From Gammaproteobacteria bacterium (GTDB lineage: Bacteria > Pseudomonadota > Gammaproteobacteria > HTCC5015): DNA of 64,000 bases. Positions within the stretch are counted from its first letter, which is position 1; each line of letters opens with the position of its first letter. The notes beneath the pieces were generated by a model. It was not told the DNA's origin, searched no databases, and was given only the letters and a program-made list of their open reading frames with translations. The stretch lies in assembly GCA_013817245.1 (NCBI GenBank), contig JACDDA010000004.1, forward strand, positions 186,001 through 250,000, read 5' to 3'. Made by a program: the position numbers and the translations under genes. This document shows positions 37,883 through 45,860 of this stretch, piece after piece.

Positions 37883-39250
37883 TTATTGCAACAGTGCTAA
37901 CACGTTACTAGGTACTGCATTCGCTTGCGCTAAGATTGAAATACCTGCTTGTTGCAAGATCTGAGTACGCGTTAATTCAGCGGTTTCTTTTGCATAATCT
38001 GCATCTTGAATCCGTGAACGAGCGGCTGACAGATTTTCTGAAGTCACTGACAAGTTTGAAATGGTAGATTCAAAACGAACTTGCACAGAGCCTAATTCAG
38101 AACGTAAGGTATTAACTTGTTGCAAAGCAAAGTCGAGTGCGCGTAAACCTGTGGTAGCGTTAGCACGTGTCAACACATCAACACCAGCGAGTGTTTCATT
38201 CGCTTGTGATGCACCTAATGCGGTGCCACCGGTTTGCACGGCGAACGTACCTGATACAGAAAAGCTAGTGGTAGATACATCTGATGCTAAAACAATACCC
38301 GCATGAAAAGTTTCATCACCACCTAACGCTGCCGTCGCATTATCATCTAATACGATATCAGAACCGTCGCTATTGCTTAAGATAATAGCGCCAGCGCCAG
38401 AAGCCGTTGCCGTTACGTTAGTTTGGTTGGTTAATTGATTTAATGCAGTCACGGTCGCATCACGAGTAGCGGCAGCACCGATACTAACTTGCACGCCATT
38501 CAACGTAATCGTACGTGCAGCAGCATCAGCGGTGTAAGTTAATGCTTCGGTAGTAACCGATGTAGCTTTAGTAGCTTGCACACCGCTATTACCAAACACT
38601 GCATTAATCGCGGTAACCACCTCGTTAATTGTGGTGGCTGCGCTTAAGTCCACTGAGCTACCTTGTACAACCAAGTTATCCGCTGTAATAGCGGCGGCTA
38701 ATGCGGTTGCATCAATAGAGCCTGATTGTGAAACGCGAGCACCTAATTGTGAGGTACGTGAATCAACGCCATCAACTGAGATAGTTTGGTTTTGATTCGC
38801 GCCCACTTGGAACACTAAGTTGCTGAGCGATCCATCCAAAATATTGTTACCGTTAAATTGGGTAGCGTTAGCAACACGGTTTACTTCAGCAATTAATTGT
38901 TGCGCTTCATTATTCAACGCTTGGCGATCGGTTGCTGAGTTGGTGTCGTTAGCAGACTGAATAGCAAGTTCACGAATTCGTTGTAACGAATCGCTTACCG
39001 TGCTTAATGCTGATTCAGCGGTTTGAGCAAAAGAAATACCGTCGTTAGCATTACGTACCGCTTGATTCAACCCGCGAATCTGAGTTGTAAAGCGTTCTGA
39101 AATAGCTAAACCAGCAGCGTCATCTTTTGCTGAGTTAATACGCAGACCAGAAGATAAACGTTGCAAAGTCGTTTGTAATGAAGACTGTGAACGATTTAAA
39201 TTCCGTTGCGCAGTAAGTGATGAGATATTAGTGTTAATAATTTGCGGCAT
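37883..39250 (-). CDS. fliC: flagellin FliC
   Basis: 455 residues. Conserved N-terminal D0/D1 (INTNISSLTAQRNLNRSQ, LSSGLRINSAKDDAAGLAI) and C-terminal D1/D0 (SRIQDADYAKETAELTR, ILAQANAVPSNVLALLQ) flank a variable, Ala/Thr/Val-rich centre (about 170-370). LQRIRELAIQSAN, the D1 region seen by TLR5, is intact. AAGGAG precedes the ATG by about 9 nt. Only one flagellin gene is in the window. Confidence 0.96.
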   Translation of the reverse strand: MPQIINTNISSLTAQRNLNRSQSSLQTTLQRLSSGLRINSAKDDAAGLAISERFTTQIRGLNQAVRNANDGISFAQTAESALSTVSDSLQRIRELAIQSANDTNSATDRQALNNEAQQLIAEVNRVANATQFNGNNILDGSLSNLVFQVGANQNQTISVDGVDSRTSQLGARVSQSGSIDATALAAAITADNLVVQGSSVDLSAATTINEVVTAINAVFGNSGVQATKATSVTTEALTYTADAAARTITLNGVQVSIGAAATRDATVTALNQLTNQTNVTATASGAGAIILSNSDGSDIVLDDNATAALGGDETFHAGIVLASDVSTTSFSVSGTFAVQTGGTALGASQANETLAGVDVLTRANATTGLRALDFALQQVNTLRSELGSVQVRFESTISNLSVTSENLSAARSRIQDADYAKETAELTRTQILQQAGISILAQANAVPSNVLALLQ

Positions 39251-39311
39251 TGCAGCGTACTCCTTTTTGAGACCCTGTTTCGTCGGGTTTAACGTGATTT
39301 CTCACAACACT

Positions 39312-39331
39312 GACGAAGCGTTTTCTTCGTC
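39312..39331 (-). other. 5' end stem-loop of the fliC mRNA
   Basis: GACGAAG / CTTCGTC (7 bp) around a six-base loop, starting a few bases after the predicted sigma28 start site. A hairpin at the very 5' end usually stabilises a transcript, which suits an abundant mRNA. Confidence 0.55.
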
Positions 39332-39341
39332 CTTGTTAAAC

Positions 39342-39368
39342 GTATCGGCACCACAAAAACAATCTTTA
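39342..39368 (-). promoter_or_regulatory. sigma28 (FliA) promoter of fliC
   Basis: Minus strand TAAAGATT, 11 nt, GCCGATAC: almost identical to the consensus TAAAGTTT-N11-GCCGATAA with exact spacing. It is 92 nt upstream of the fliC start. Confidence 0.9.
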
Positions 39369-39497
39369 AATTTTATTTGACAAATTTTGAGTTGTAGACT
39401 TGCCCTGTTTTTATAGCGATTACGAGCCTGTCTAAGAGCGCGGCGCCGAGCGGCAGCCTGAGATATTTCTTTAATTAATTTAAAGCTTATTGGTTAA

Positions 39498-40568
39498 TTA
39501 ACCGACTTCTTTTTTCACGTTGGAATTTAACGCTTTCATAGCGCTTTCTTCTGCCGTCGTGACTTTATTGCGGCCATTACGTTTCGAGTAATACAGCGCT
39601 TTATCAGCACGTTCAATTAAAGACTCTGCGTTATCGCCTGGCCGCGCAATTTCTACGCCTATAGAAATCGTAATCTTGCCTAAGGTTTGACCCGACTCTT
39701 TGCGCTTAAACGCACTTTGTTCAATATTATTGCGAATATTTTCTGCCAAACTCACTGCACCTATCAGCGGTGTTTGCCAGAGAATAATGCTGAATTCTTC
39801 ACCACCATAACGCGCCACCAAATCGCGCCCTTTCACCGATTGTTTCAGTAAACTAGCAACAAACTTTAATACTTGATCACCAATAATATGGCCGTGCGTG
39901 TCGTTAATATTTTTGAAGTGGTCAATATCAATCATCAACAAACACACATCTTCTTGTTCTGACTTATTGCGCTCAACCGCTTTGTTAATAGCTTCGTTAA
40001 ACATTTTACGATTAGCCAAACCTGTCAGCGTATCTTGCGAGGCTTCTTCGCGTACCCGACTTAATTCAGAACGTAGATTATGAATTTCCATCGCGGTCGA
40101 ATCTAAACGGCCATGATAATTTTGCTGAGAATACAGCACGGTTTCAGTTTCTTTCAATAAACCCGATACGATGGTTTGAATTTCACGGACATCATGCGCA
40201 TCGGTTAAACAGCAACTGGAATTTTTTAAAACCGACACATAACGTTCAACATTGCCGCCCGCGTCTTTAACGAGCTGCATAATATTGCCTAATAAACGCT
40301 GAATATCGCGTTCAATAGCCGACAAACGTTCGATATCTGCGCTGGCGACATAACGTATAAATAAAATGTCGGCAAAATCATCATTCAATGGGATTTCACC
40401 GCCGCGCACTTTATCTAATTCACGCGTTAACGCAGGCGAACGTCCTAAAAAGTATTCATACCAAATGGCGTAATAAACAGGATTCATCGGCAAGTTTAAT
40501 TTAGATAAAACTTGAATCACTTGCCGCGTGATTTCCGATGCCTTATGTAAGCTTTCCTTATATTCCAC
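39498..40568 (-). CDS. diguanylate cyclase (GGEEF) with helical sensor region
   Basis: 356 residues. Residues 1-185 are helical with no family I can name (YYAIWYEYFLGRSP near 32-45), no membrane segment. Residues about 190-345 are a GGDEF domain: SQDTLTGLANRKMFNEAI, MIDIDHFKNINDTHGHIIGD (DIDHFKNINDTHGH) and RYGGEEFSI. The I-site RxxD position reads KGRD, so product inhibition may be weak. It lies directly upstream of the fliC promoter on the same strand. Confidence 0.88.
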   Translation of the reverse strand: MEYKESLHKASEITRQVIQVLSKLNLPMNPVYYAIWYEYFLGRSPALTRELDKVRGGEIPLNDDFADILFIRYVASADIERLSAIERDIQRLLGNIMQLVKDAGGNVERYVSVLKNSSCCLTDAHDVREIQTIVSGLLKETETVLYSQQNYHGRLDSTAMEIHNLRSELSRVREEASQDTLTGLANRKMFNEAINKAVERNKSEQEDVCLLMIDIDHFKNINDTHGHIIGDQVLKFVASLLKQSVKGRDLVARYGGEEFSIILWQTPLIGAVSLAENIRNNIEQSAFKRKESGQTLGKITISIGVEIARPGDNAESLIERADKALYYSKRNGRNKVTTAEESAMKALNSNVKKEVG

Positions 40569-40679
40569 CGCAATCCCTGCTGTATTATGGGTGAGCCATG
40601 ATTCGCTAGCGGCATTTGGCGAGCAAGCTTAAGTAAGATTTTTGAATCCTCACAGTCCGCTGGGCGCAATAGCCACTTC

Positions 40680-40688
40680 TGCTAGAAT
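40680..40688 (+). promoter_or_regulatory. extended -10 promoter element of galE
   Basis: TGCTAGAAT, an extended -10 (TGnTAnAAT type) with no convincing -35. Transcription would start near 40695, which rules out the TTG at 40642 and supports ATG 40720. Confidence 0.4.
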
Positions 40689-40719
40689 GCCTGCTTCACC
40701 AATAAGCATGGCATTTCAC

Positions 40720-41715
40720 ATGGCACAAAAAGCAGGCATTTTAGTCACGGGCGGCGCCGGTTATATCGGCAGCCACGTTGTTAAATTACTCGGTGAAGCA
40801 GGCGAACGTGTTATCACGCTCGACAATCTTTCGACGGGCTTTAAATCCGCCGTGTTATACGGCGATTTTGTCGAAGGCAACACGGGCGATACTGAGCTGG
40901 TTAATCAAGTTTTGCGCGATTATCAGATCGAATCGGTGCTGCATTTTGCGGCTAGCACCATCGTGCCGCAGTCCGTTGCCGATCCATTAAGTTATTATGC
41001 TAATAACACCAGCAACACGCGTAATTTATTGGCTTGTTGCCACGCCGGCAACGTCAAACATTTCATTTTTTCCTCTACCGCAGCGGTTTACGGTATTCCC
41101 AAAGAGGGTATTTGTCGCGTAACAGATCCCTTGGCCCCGATAAATCCTTACGGTACTTCAAAATTAATGTCGGAATGGGTATTGCGCGATTTAGCCGCGG
41201 TAACCGCTTTGCGTTATGTAGTGCTGCGTTATTTCAACGTCGCAGGTTCTGATCCCGATGGCCAAATCGGCCAATCCACACGCAACGCGACACTATTAAC
41301 CAAAGTCGCCTGCGAAGTTGCCGTTGGCAAACGCGAACAACTATTTATCTACGGCACCGATTACGCCACCGCCGATGGCACTGGCGTTCGCGATTACATC
41401 CATGTCAGTGATTTAGCTGCCGCACACATTGATGCCCTGCATTATTTACGCAACGGCGGCGTATCTGAAACATTGAATTGTGGTTATGGCCATGGCTACA
41501 GCGTTCGCGAAGTTTTAGAAGCCGTTAACCGCGTCAATGGCAAAGCCATTAAGGTCAAAGAAGAAGCACGCCGTGCGGGTGATCCGCCAACATTAATCGC
41601 AGACGCCACGCGCATTCGTGAAGTATTAGGCTGGCAAGCACAGTTTGATAATTTGGATTTTATTGTAGAAACATCATTAGCATGGGAACGCAAACTAAAA
41701 GCCGACCTTGAATAA
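40720..41715 (+). CDS. galE: UDP-glucose 4-epimerase GalE
   Basis: 331 residues from ATG 40720, which aligns with the usual GalE start just before ILVTGGAGYIGSHVV; ATG 40708 is also possible. SDR-type epimerase with the NAD-binding GGAGYIGSH, the catalytic SST-A-AVYG and YGTSK, RYFNVAGSDPDG, and GDPPTLIADATRIREVLGW. It interconverts UDP-glucose and UDP-galactose for surface polysaccharide. The next genes are unrelated. Confidence 0.92.
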   Translation: MAQKAGILVTGGAGYIGSHVVKLLGEAGERVITLDNLSTGFKSAVLYGDFVEGNTGDTELVNQVLRDYQIESVLHFAASTIVPQSVADPLSYYANNTSNTRNLLACCHAGNVKHFIFSSTAAVYGIPKEGICRVTDPLAPINPYGTSKLMSEWVLRDLAAVTALRYVVLRYFNVAGSDPDGQIGQSTRNATLLTKVACEVAVGKREQLFIYGTDYATADGTGVRDYIHVSDLAAAHIDALHYLRNGGVSETLNCGYGHGYSVREVLEAVNRVNGKAIKVKEEARRAGDPPTLIADATRIREVLGWQAQFDNLDFIVETSLAWERKLKADLE

Positions 41716-41722
41716 GGTCGGC
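41701..41722 (-). terminator. terminator of the BON lipoprotein gene, inside the galE 3' end
   Basis: GCCGACCTT-GAAT-AAGGTCGGC is a perfect 9-bp stem; the galE stop codon falls at the loop/stem junction. On the minus strand the stem is followed by TTTT, so it terminates the convergent BON gene; on the plus strand no T-run follows. Confidence 0.7.
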
Positions 41723-41747
41723 TATAAAGCTTAATTCATAATAAAAA

Positions 41748-42302
41748 TTATTCTTTGACCGTCATTTTATTCAACACGTTTTGTACACCTTCAACAGTGC
41801 GAGCTACTTGAATGGCTCGTTCAATTTGAGTTTTATTGTTCACGAAACCGCTTAATTGAACTTCGCCCTTACTAGTGTCCACTGTAATATCCGCGCCCTT
41901 CACTGTGTCATCACCCATTAAGGCAGTTTTCACTTTCGTGGTAATAACGCTATCGTCTATTTTATTGCCGATACTGACATTGCCGTCTTTAATTGTCATG
42001 CCATTGTCTACCCCTACAACACCTTCTACACCCCGTGTTACAGCCATGGCTTGTTCAACCTGCGACAAACTATCGACATAGCCGCTTAACATTACGACGC
42101 CTTTGCGGGTTTCAACCGCAATATCAAAGCTTTTTACATTTTCATCATTTAATAATGCGGATTTCACTTTAGTAGTAATAACAGTATCGTCAATTTTAGT
42201 GCCAACCGTTGTGGGTGTCGGCTCTGGATTTGGATCATTCTGGTTGCATGCGCCTAATATAACGATTGCGCTAAGCATTAAAGGATAAATATAGTTTTTC
42301 AT
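41748..42302 (-). CDS. two-BON-domain lipoprotein (OsmY-like)
   Basis: 184 residues. Signal peptide with lipobox LGAC (Cys near 19), a Pro-rich linker, then two tandem BON domains (about 40-107 and 113-182), each starting KIDD-VITTKVK-AL and containing VxLSGxV. The two halves are clearly an internal duplication. BON proteins such as OsmY and DolP bind phospholipid and help the envelope under osmotic stress; the outer-membrane location is inferred from the lipobox. Confidence 0.87.
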   Translation of the reverse strand: MKNYIYPLMLSAIVILGACNQNDPNPEPTPTTVGTKIDDTVITTKVKSALLNDENVKSFDIAVETRKGVVMLSGYVDSLSQVEQAMAVTRGVEGVVGVDNGMTIKDGNVSIGNKIDDSVITTKVKTALMGDDTVKGADITVDTSKGEVQLSGFVNNKTQIERAIQVARTVEGVQNVLNKMTVKE

Positions 42303-42903
42303 AACAAGCTCCTGCGATTTATAAAATTATCAATTTAAAACATATGCTTGTTATTTTAGAGAAAAGGCCCTTCATGTCTGTGCGTTGGCATACAAAGCGA
42401 GTGTGGTTTTTATTGCTTTTTTAATGGGTTCGCCACTCATCGCGCGTTCACCCATGTATTTAATTTCTTAGAGCTTCACTGGCTCATATCTAAAAACGCT
42501 TCGGCATTTTCTTCCTATTTAAATGAGCGTTTTTATTGATAGGTACGCGTTGCCAACATTCAGACAATATATCAGAGACCTTGAACTGTGATGGCATGGC
42601 TACAGCGTCTCGGATCAATTATTGAAAGCTTATCGAGGGCAGGAATAGTAAGCAGAACATACATAATTAAAAATAAAACCAACAAGACAACGAACTTCCC
42701 CAGAAAATTTAAAATAATTTTGTTTTTCATATCTCATGTCATTTTAAAAAATCTTATAAAGAATCTTAATTATCTTAGTTTATTAATAAATAATTGAAGA
42801 ATAAGTTCACTTTTCTTCTATTTCAACACTGCCATACTTCAGGATAAATATTATTTTTTATTTTTAAACGAATATTTAATATCGATAACTATTCAAATGC
42901 TCA
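42303..42903. other. 600-bp AT-rich intergenic region
   Basis: It holds the promoter side of the BON gene and an inverted repeat TAAAAACGCT (42491-42500) / AGCGTTTTTA (42536-42545) with a 35-nt spacer. A 69-codon plus-strand frame (42588-42797) is AT-driven and rejected. I see no tRNA, repeat array or gene remnant that I can name. Confidence 0.5.
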
Positions 42904-43824
42904 TCATATTCTACGGAACTGAAATACTACGCCACTTAAATGTTCAGATGCTGCCCATAATGTTTGTGCGGCTGCTGTATTCTGCGAAAGCGCACTTGAA
43001 ACAACCTTTCCCGGCTTGCCTTTTAACTGTAAAAATCCACTGGGGCCAATATAGTCACCACCGTGGATATCTTCATGTGTACTTGCCATTACAATCGGTA
43101 ACGCTGCGTATTGAGGTTTATGACCCAAGAGTTTTTCCAAATAAACACTTGCGGCGCTTGAGTAAGTCCGCTGATTAAGTTGAGTGGGCGATATCCCAGG
43201 ATGCGCGGCTACGGCAATGGTGTTTGCTGAATGTGCGGCTAACTTTCGTTGCAATTCGTATATGAACATTAAATTAGCTAATTTACTTTGCGCATAGGCT
43301 TTCATTGGATTGTATTTGCGAACTTCATCAGGTGTATCGATGATTGTTTGAGCCATTTGATGAGCAATGCTAGTAACACTAACAATTCTTGAATTCGGCG
43401 TGGATAGCAATTTTTCTAGCAATAGTCCTGTTAAAGCAAAATGCCCAATATGATTTACGCCCCATTGATATTCGATGCCCTCAGCTGTTTGCAACTGCGG
43501 TGTTTTCATAACGCCTGCATTATTAATCAGAATATTGATCTGTGAATAACGCTGTTTAAATGCTGCGGCAAACTCACGTATGGACTGCAAGCTAGCTAAA
43601 TCTAATGACATAACATACAGCTGCGCATTGGATTGAGTTTGTCGAATTTGATTTACTGCTTGTTCGGCTTTTTTAATATCGCGACAAGCCATCACGACGG
43701 TAGCATTTTTAGCCGCCAATAATTTTGTTACTTCAAATCCTATCCCACTGTTTGCACCGGTGATAACAACCGTCTTATTTACTAAATCTGGAATATCGCT
43801 AAGAGTCCAATTTTGCGTAGTCAT
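42904..43824 (-). CDS. short-chain dehydrogenase (retinol-dehydrogenase-like SDR)
   Basis: 306 residues. Classical SDR: VVITGANSGIGFEV (NAD(P) loop), NNAGVM, the Ser in VSVTSIAH and the YAQSK catalytic pair. MACRDIKKAEQAV with Arg after the second strand suggests NADPH. The substrate is not identifiable. It follows the VOC gene by 49 bp on the same strand, so they may be one operon. Confidence 0.85.
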   Translation of the reverse strand: MTTQNWTLSDIPDLVNKTVVITGANSGIGFEVTKLLAAKNATVVMACRDIKKAEQAVNQIRQTQSNAQLYVMSLDLASLQSIREFAAAFKQRYSQINILINNAGVMKTPQLQTAEGIEYQWGVNHIGHFALTGLLLEKLLSTPNSRIVSVTSIAHQMAQTIIDTPDEVRKYNPMKAYAQSKLANLMFIYELQRKLAAHSANTIAVAAHPGISPTQLNQRTYSSAASVYLEKLLGHKPQYAALPIVMASTHEDIHGGDYIGPSGFLQLKGKPGKVVSSALSQNTAAAQTLWAASEHLSGVVFQFRRI

Positions 43825-43873
43825 CCTTCATTCCTTCACAGCAAGGTATTCACTGTAGCTTCATGATAGAAAT

Positions 43874-44356
43874 TTATTTAACTTGAGCGGCGGCTTTTAG
43901 AGCAGCGATGTCAATCTTTGTCATCGTCATCATCGCCTCAAAAGCCTGCTTTGCCTTATCGCCATCAGAGCTAGTTGTAAGATCAAGCAGAAGTCTCGGC
44001 GTGATTTGCCAAGAAAATCCCCAGCGATCCTTACACCATCCGCAGGCACTTTCCGCACCGCCATTACTAATGATGGTATTCCAGTAACGATCAGTTTCTT
44101 CCTGATTCTCAGTAACAACCATAAAACTGACTGCTTCGTTCGGAATGAAAGTCGGTCCTCCGTTCAAGCCCACGAATTTACGGCCCAACACAGTAAACTC
44201 AACCGTTAGTTCACTACCTTCCTTACCTCCAGGAAAATCGCCAGGTGCTTTATTCACGCGCCCCACACTACTGTTAGGAAAGGTGGCGGCATAAAACTCT
44301 GCCGCTTTCTTGGCCTCGCCATGATCAAACCAAATACAAGTAATAAATTCTGTCAT
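43874..44356 (-). CDS. VOC-superfamily protein (PhnB/3-demethylubiquinone methyltransferase-like)
   Basis: 160 residues. Glyoxalase-fold signature: [25 protein letters not shown] at the start (core [16 protein letters not shown]), [17 protein letters not shown], and [18 protein letters not shown]. Despite the database name, such proteins are not known methyltransferases. AAGGAG lies 7 nt before the start. Function unknown. Confidence 0.85.
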   Translation of the reverse strand: MTEFITCIWFDHGEAKKAAEFYAATFPNSSVGRVNKAPGDFPGGKEGSELTVEFTVLGRKFVGLNGGPTFIPNEAVSFMVVTENQEETDRYWNTIISNGGAESACGWCKDRWGFSWQITPRLLLDLTTSSDGDKAKQAFEAMMTMTKIDIAALKAAAQVK

Positions 44357-44484
44357 AAATCATCTCCTTGGATTACATAAAATTATTAATTTAAAAAATC
44401 GTGTGATTTTCTAAATAAGCATATTAACGCCTTATCCGCTACTGCAGCTTAGTTTCTACATACGTTTTAAAATTATTCAAAATG

Positions 44485-44600
44485 ATTTGGTGAGCCCGGA
44501 GAGATTGCGAAATACGTCCTGTATTTCGCCGCTTCGCGGCCTGCGCGTCTGCGCCCAGTCCACGCGCTAGTTCCTATGCGCGTGTCGATTCCGACCAAGG
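44485..44600. repeat. degenerate copy of the tRNA-Arg 3' end plus clustered hairpins
   Basis: 44485-44506 matches 44662-44683, the 3' end of the tRNA-Arg gene, at 21 of 22 bases and continues with one inserted base. It then carries hairpins GCGAAATAC-GTCCT-GTATTTCGC (44507-44529), GCCGC-TTC-GCGGC (44528-44540) and CACGCGC/GCGCGTG (44561-44584). GATTCCGACCAAGG near 44587 again recalls the T-arm side. It is GC-rich against an AT-rich gap. No protein gene lies in 44357-44664. Confidence 0.6.
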
Positions 44601-44634
44601 TGTTAGTTGGAATAGCTAATTTTGAGGCAAAAAA

Positions 44635-44657
44635 AATCCATTCATTAAGAATGGATT
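44635..44657 (-). terminator. terminator after tRNA-Arg
   Basis: AATCCATTC-ATTAA-GAATGGATT, a perfect 9-bp stem followed on the minus strand by a T-run (TTTTTT), 8 nt after the tRNA 3' end. T residues flank it on the plus strand as well. Confidence 0.85.
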
Positions 44658-44664
44658 TTTAATT

Positions 44665-44741
44665 TGGTGCGCCCGGAGAGATTCGAACTCCCGACCACCA
44701 AGTTCGTAGCCTGGTACTCTATCCAGCTGAGCTACGGGCGC
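44665..44741 (-). tRNA. tRNA-Arg (anticodon ACG)
   Basis: 77 nt including encoded CCA. Acceptor GCGCCCG/CGGGCGC, D-arm TAGCTCAGCTGGATAGAG, anticodon loop CTACGAA (ACG), T-loop GTTCGAATC. It resembles E. coli tRNA-Arg(ACG). The 80 bp between it and the metR stop hold CCGCTG-GGTTG-CAGCGG (44746-44762). Confidence 0.97.
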
Positions 44742-44822
44742 ATAACCGCTGGGTTGCAGCGGCCGCGAATTATGGTGAAATCATATCGCCGTGTCAAACC
44801 ATGTCCACATTTTACTGCTCGC

Positions 44823-45740
44823 TTACGTAACGCGTTCGATGCCTTGTAAGTGGCGGAAACATGTTTGTTTTGCGGTCTCTACAAAGTCACGTAAATATGG
44901 TGCATCGCGCTGTTCTTCGCGCATCGCCAAATACAAAACTCGCCATAAGCCGTGTTCGCCTAGTGGTAGCGTCGCGATATAACGCTGTTGGCGTGATGCG
45001 GCTAATGCCCAATTCGGTAATACGCTGACCCCTCGGCCACTGGCAACTAATTGCAGGATCATCATGGTTAATTCAGCGGTTCGTATCGTTTGTGGTTCTA
45101 CGCCTGCTGGATCTAAAAACCCACTGAAGACATCTAAACGATTGCGTTCTACGGGGTATGTAATAAGCGTGCGTTCCGCTAGATCTGCCGGTGTAGCCCA
45201 CGGCTTTTGCGTCAGTGGATCTTCATTGCGTAAGGCCAGCAACGCTTCATAACTAAACAACGGTTCGTAATAAATGCCTTCAATAGGCTGAGGATCGGAG
45301 CTCAGCACTAAATCTACGTCACCGCGCAGTAATGCGGGCAGCGGCATGAAGTTAAACCCTACCGTCATGTCGAGTTCGATATCCGGCCAGTGATTGCGGT
45401 ACTGATCTACGGTCGGCATTAGCCAATCAAAGCAGCTATGGCATTCAATCGCGATGTGTAAACGTCCGCTCTGCCCTTGGGCTAAACGGCTTAATTCGTA
45501 TTCGGTGGCGCGAACGGCCGGCAAAATATCTTGAGCTAATTGAAATAAACGTAAGCCTGCCACGGTGAGCTTTAGCGGGCGCGTTTTGCGAATAAATAAC
45601 GCTGTACCTAACCGCAGCTCCAGTTCTTTTATCTGATGCGATAACGCCGATTGAGTGAGATGCAGCCGTTCGGCTGCAGCAGAAAGATTACCTGCGCTAT
45701 TAATGGCTTCTAGGGTTTTGAGATGGCGTAATTCCAGCAT
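44823..45740 (-). CDS. metR: LysR-type regulator MetR
   Basis: 305 residues. N-terminal winged HTH (LEAINSAGNLSAAAERLHLTQSALSHQIKELE, core AAERLHLTQSALSHQI) and an LTTR effector domain with ECHSCFDWLMP, as in MetR, which senses homocysteine. Divergent from metE over a 120-bp gap with two MetR boxes. It activates metE and related genes. Confidence 0.93.
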   Translation of the reverse strand: MLELRHLKTLEAINSAGNLSAAAERLHLTQSALSHQIKELELRLGTALFIRKTRPLKLTVAGLRLFQLAQDILPAVRATEYELSRLAQGQSGRLHIAIECHSCFDWLMPTVDQYRNHWPDIELDMTVGFNFMPLPALLRGDVDLVLSSDPQPIEGIYYEPLFSYEALLALRNEDPLTQKPWATPADLAERTLITYPVERNRLDVFSGFLDPAGVEPQTIRTAELTMMILQLVASGRGVSVLPNWALAASRQQRYIATLPLGEHGLWRVLYLAMREEQRDAPYLRDFVETAKQTCFRHLQGIERVT

Positions 45741-45752
45741 AAGTCACCGAGT

Positions 45753-45765
45753 TGAATTTAATTCA
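45753..45765. promoter_or_regulatory. MetR box 1
   Basis: TGAATTTAATTCA, a perfect TGAA-N5-TTCA palindrome in the metR-metE divergent gap, close to the metR start, so probably also autoregulatory. Confidence 0.85.
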
Positions 45766-45783
45766 TACTTTTTACAAGAAATA

Positions 45784-45796
45784 TGAACTTGATTCA
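45784..45796. promoter_or_regulatory. MetR box 2
   Basis: TGAACTTGATTCA, a second perfect TGAA-N5-TTCA. It is 31 nt (about three helical turns) from box 1, so both lie on the same face of the DNA. Confidence 0.85.
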
Positions 45797-45860
45797 ATAG
45801 TTAATTAGTGAAGAATGCCCATCTTGCTTTTCCATTCACGATTAATAACAAGGAACCGCC

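Noticed and set aside
42588-42797. 69-codon plus-strand ORF in the AT-rich gap
   Set aside because: Lys/Asn/Ile/Leu content follows from AT-richness; no ribosome-binding site or neighbour support.
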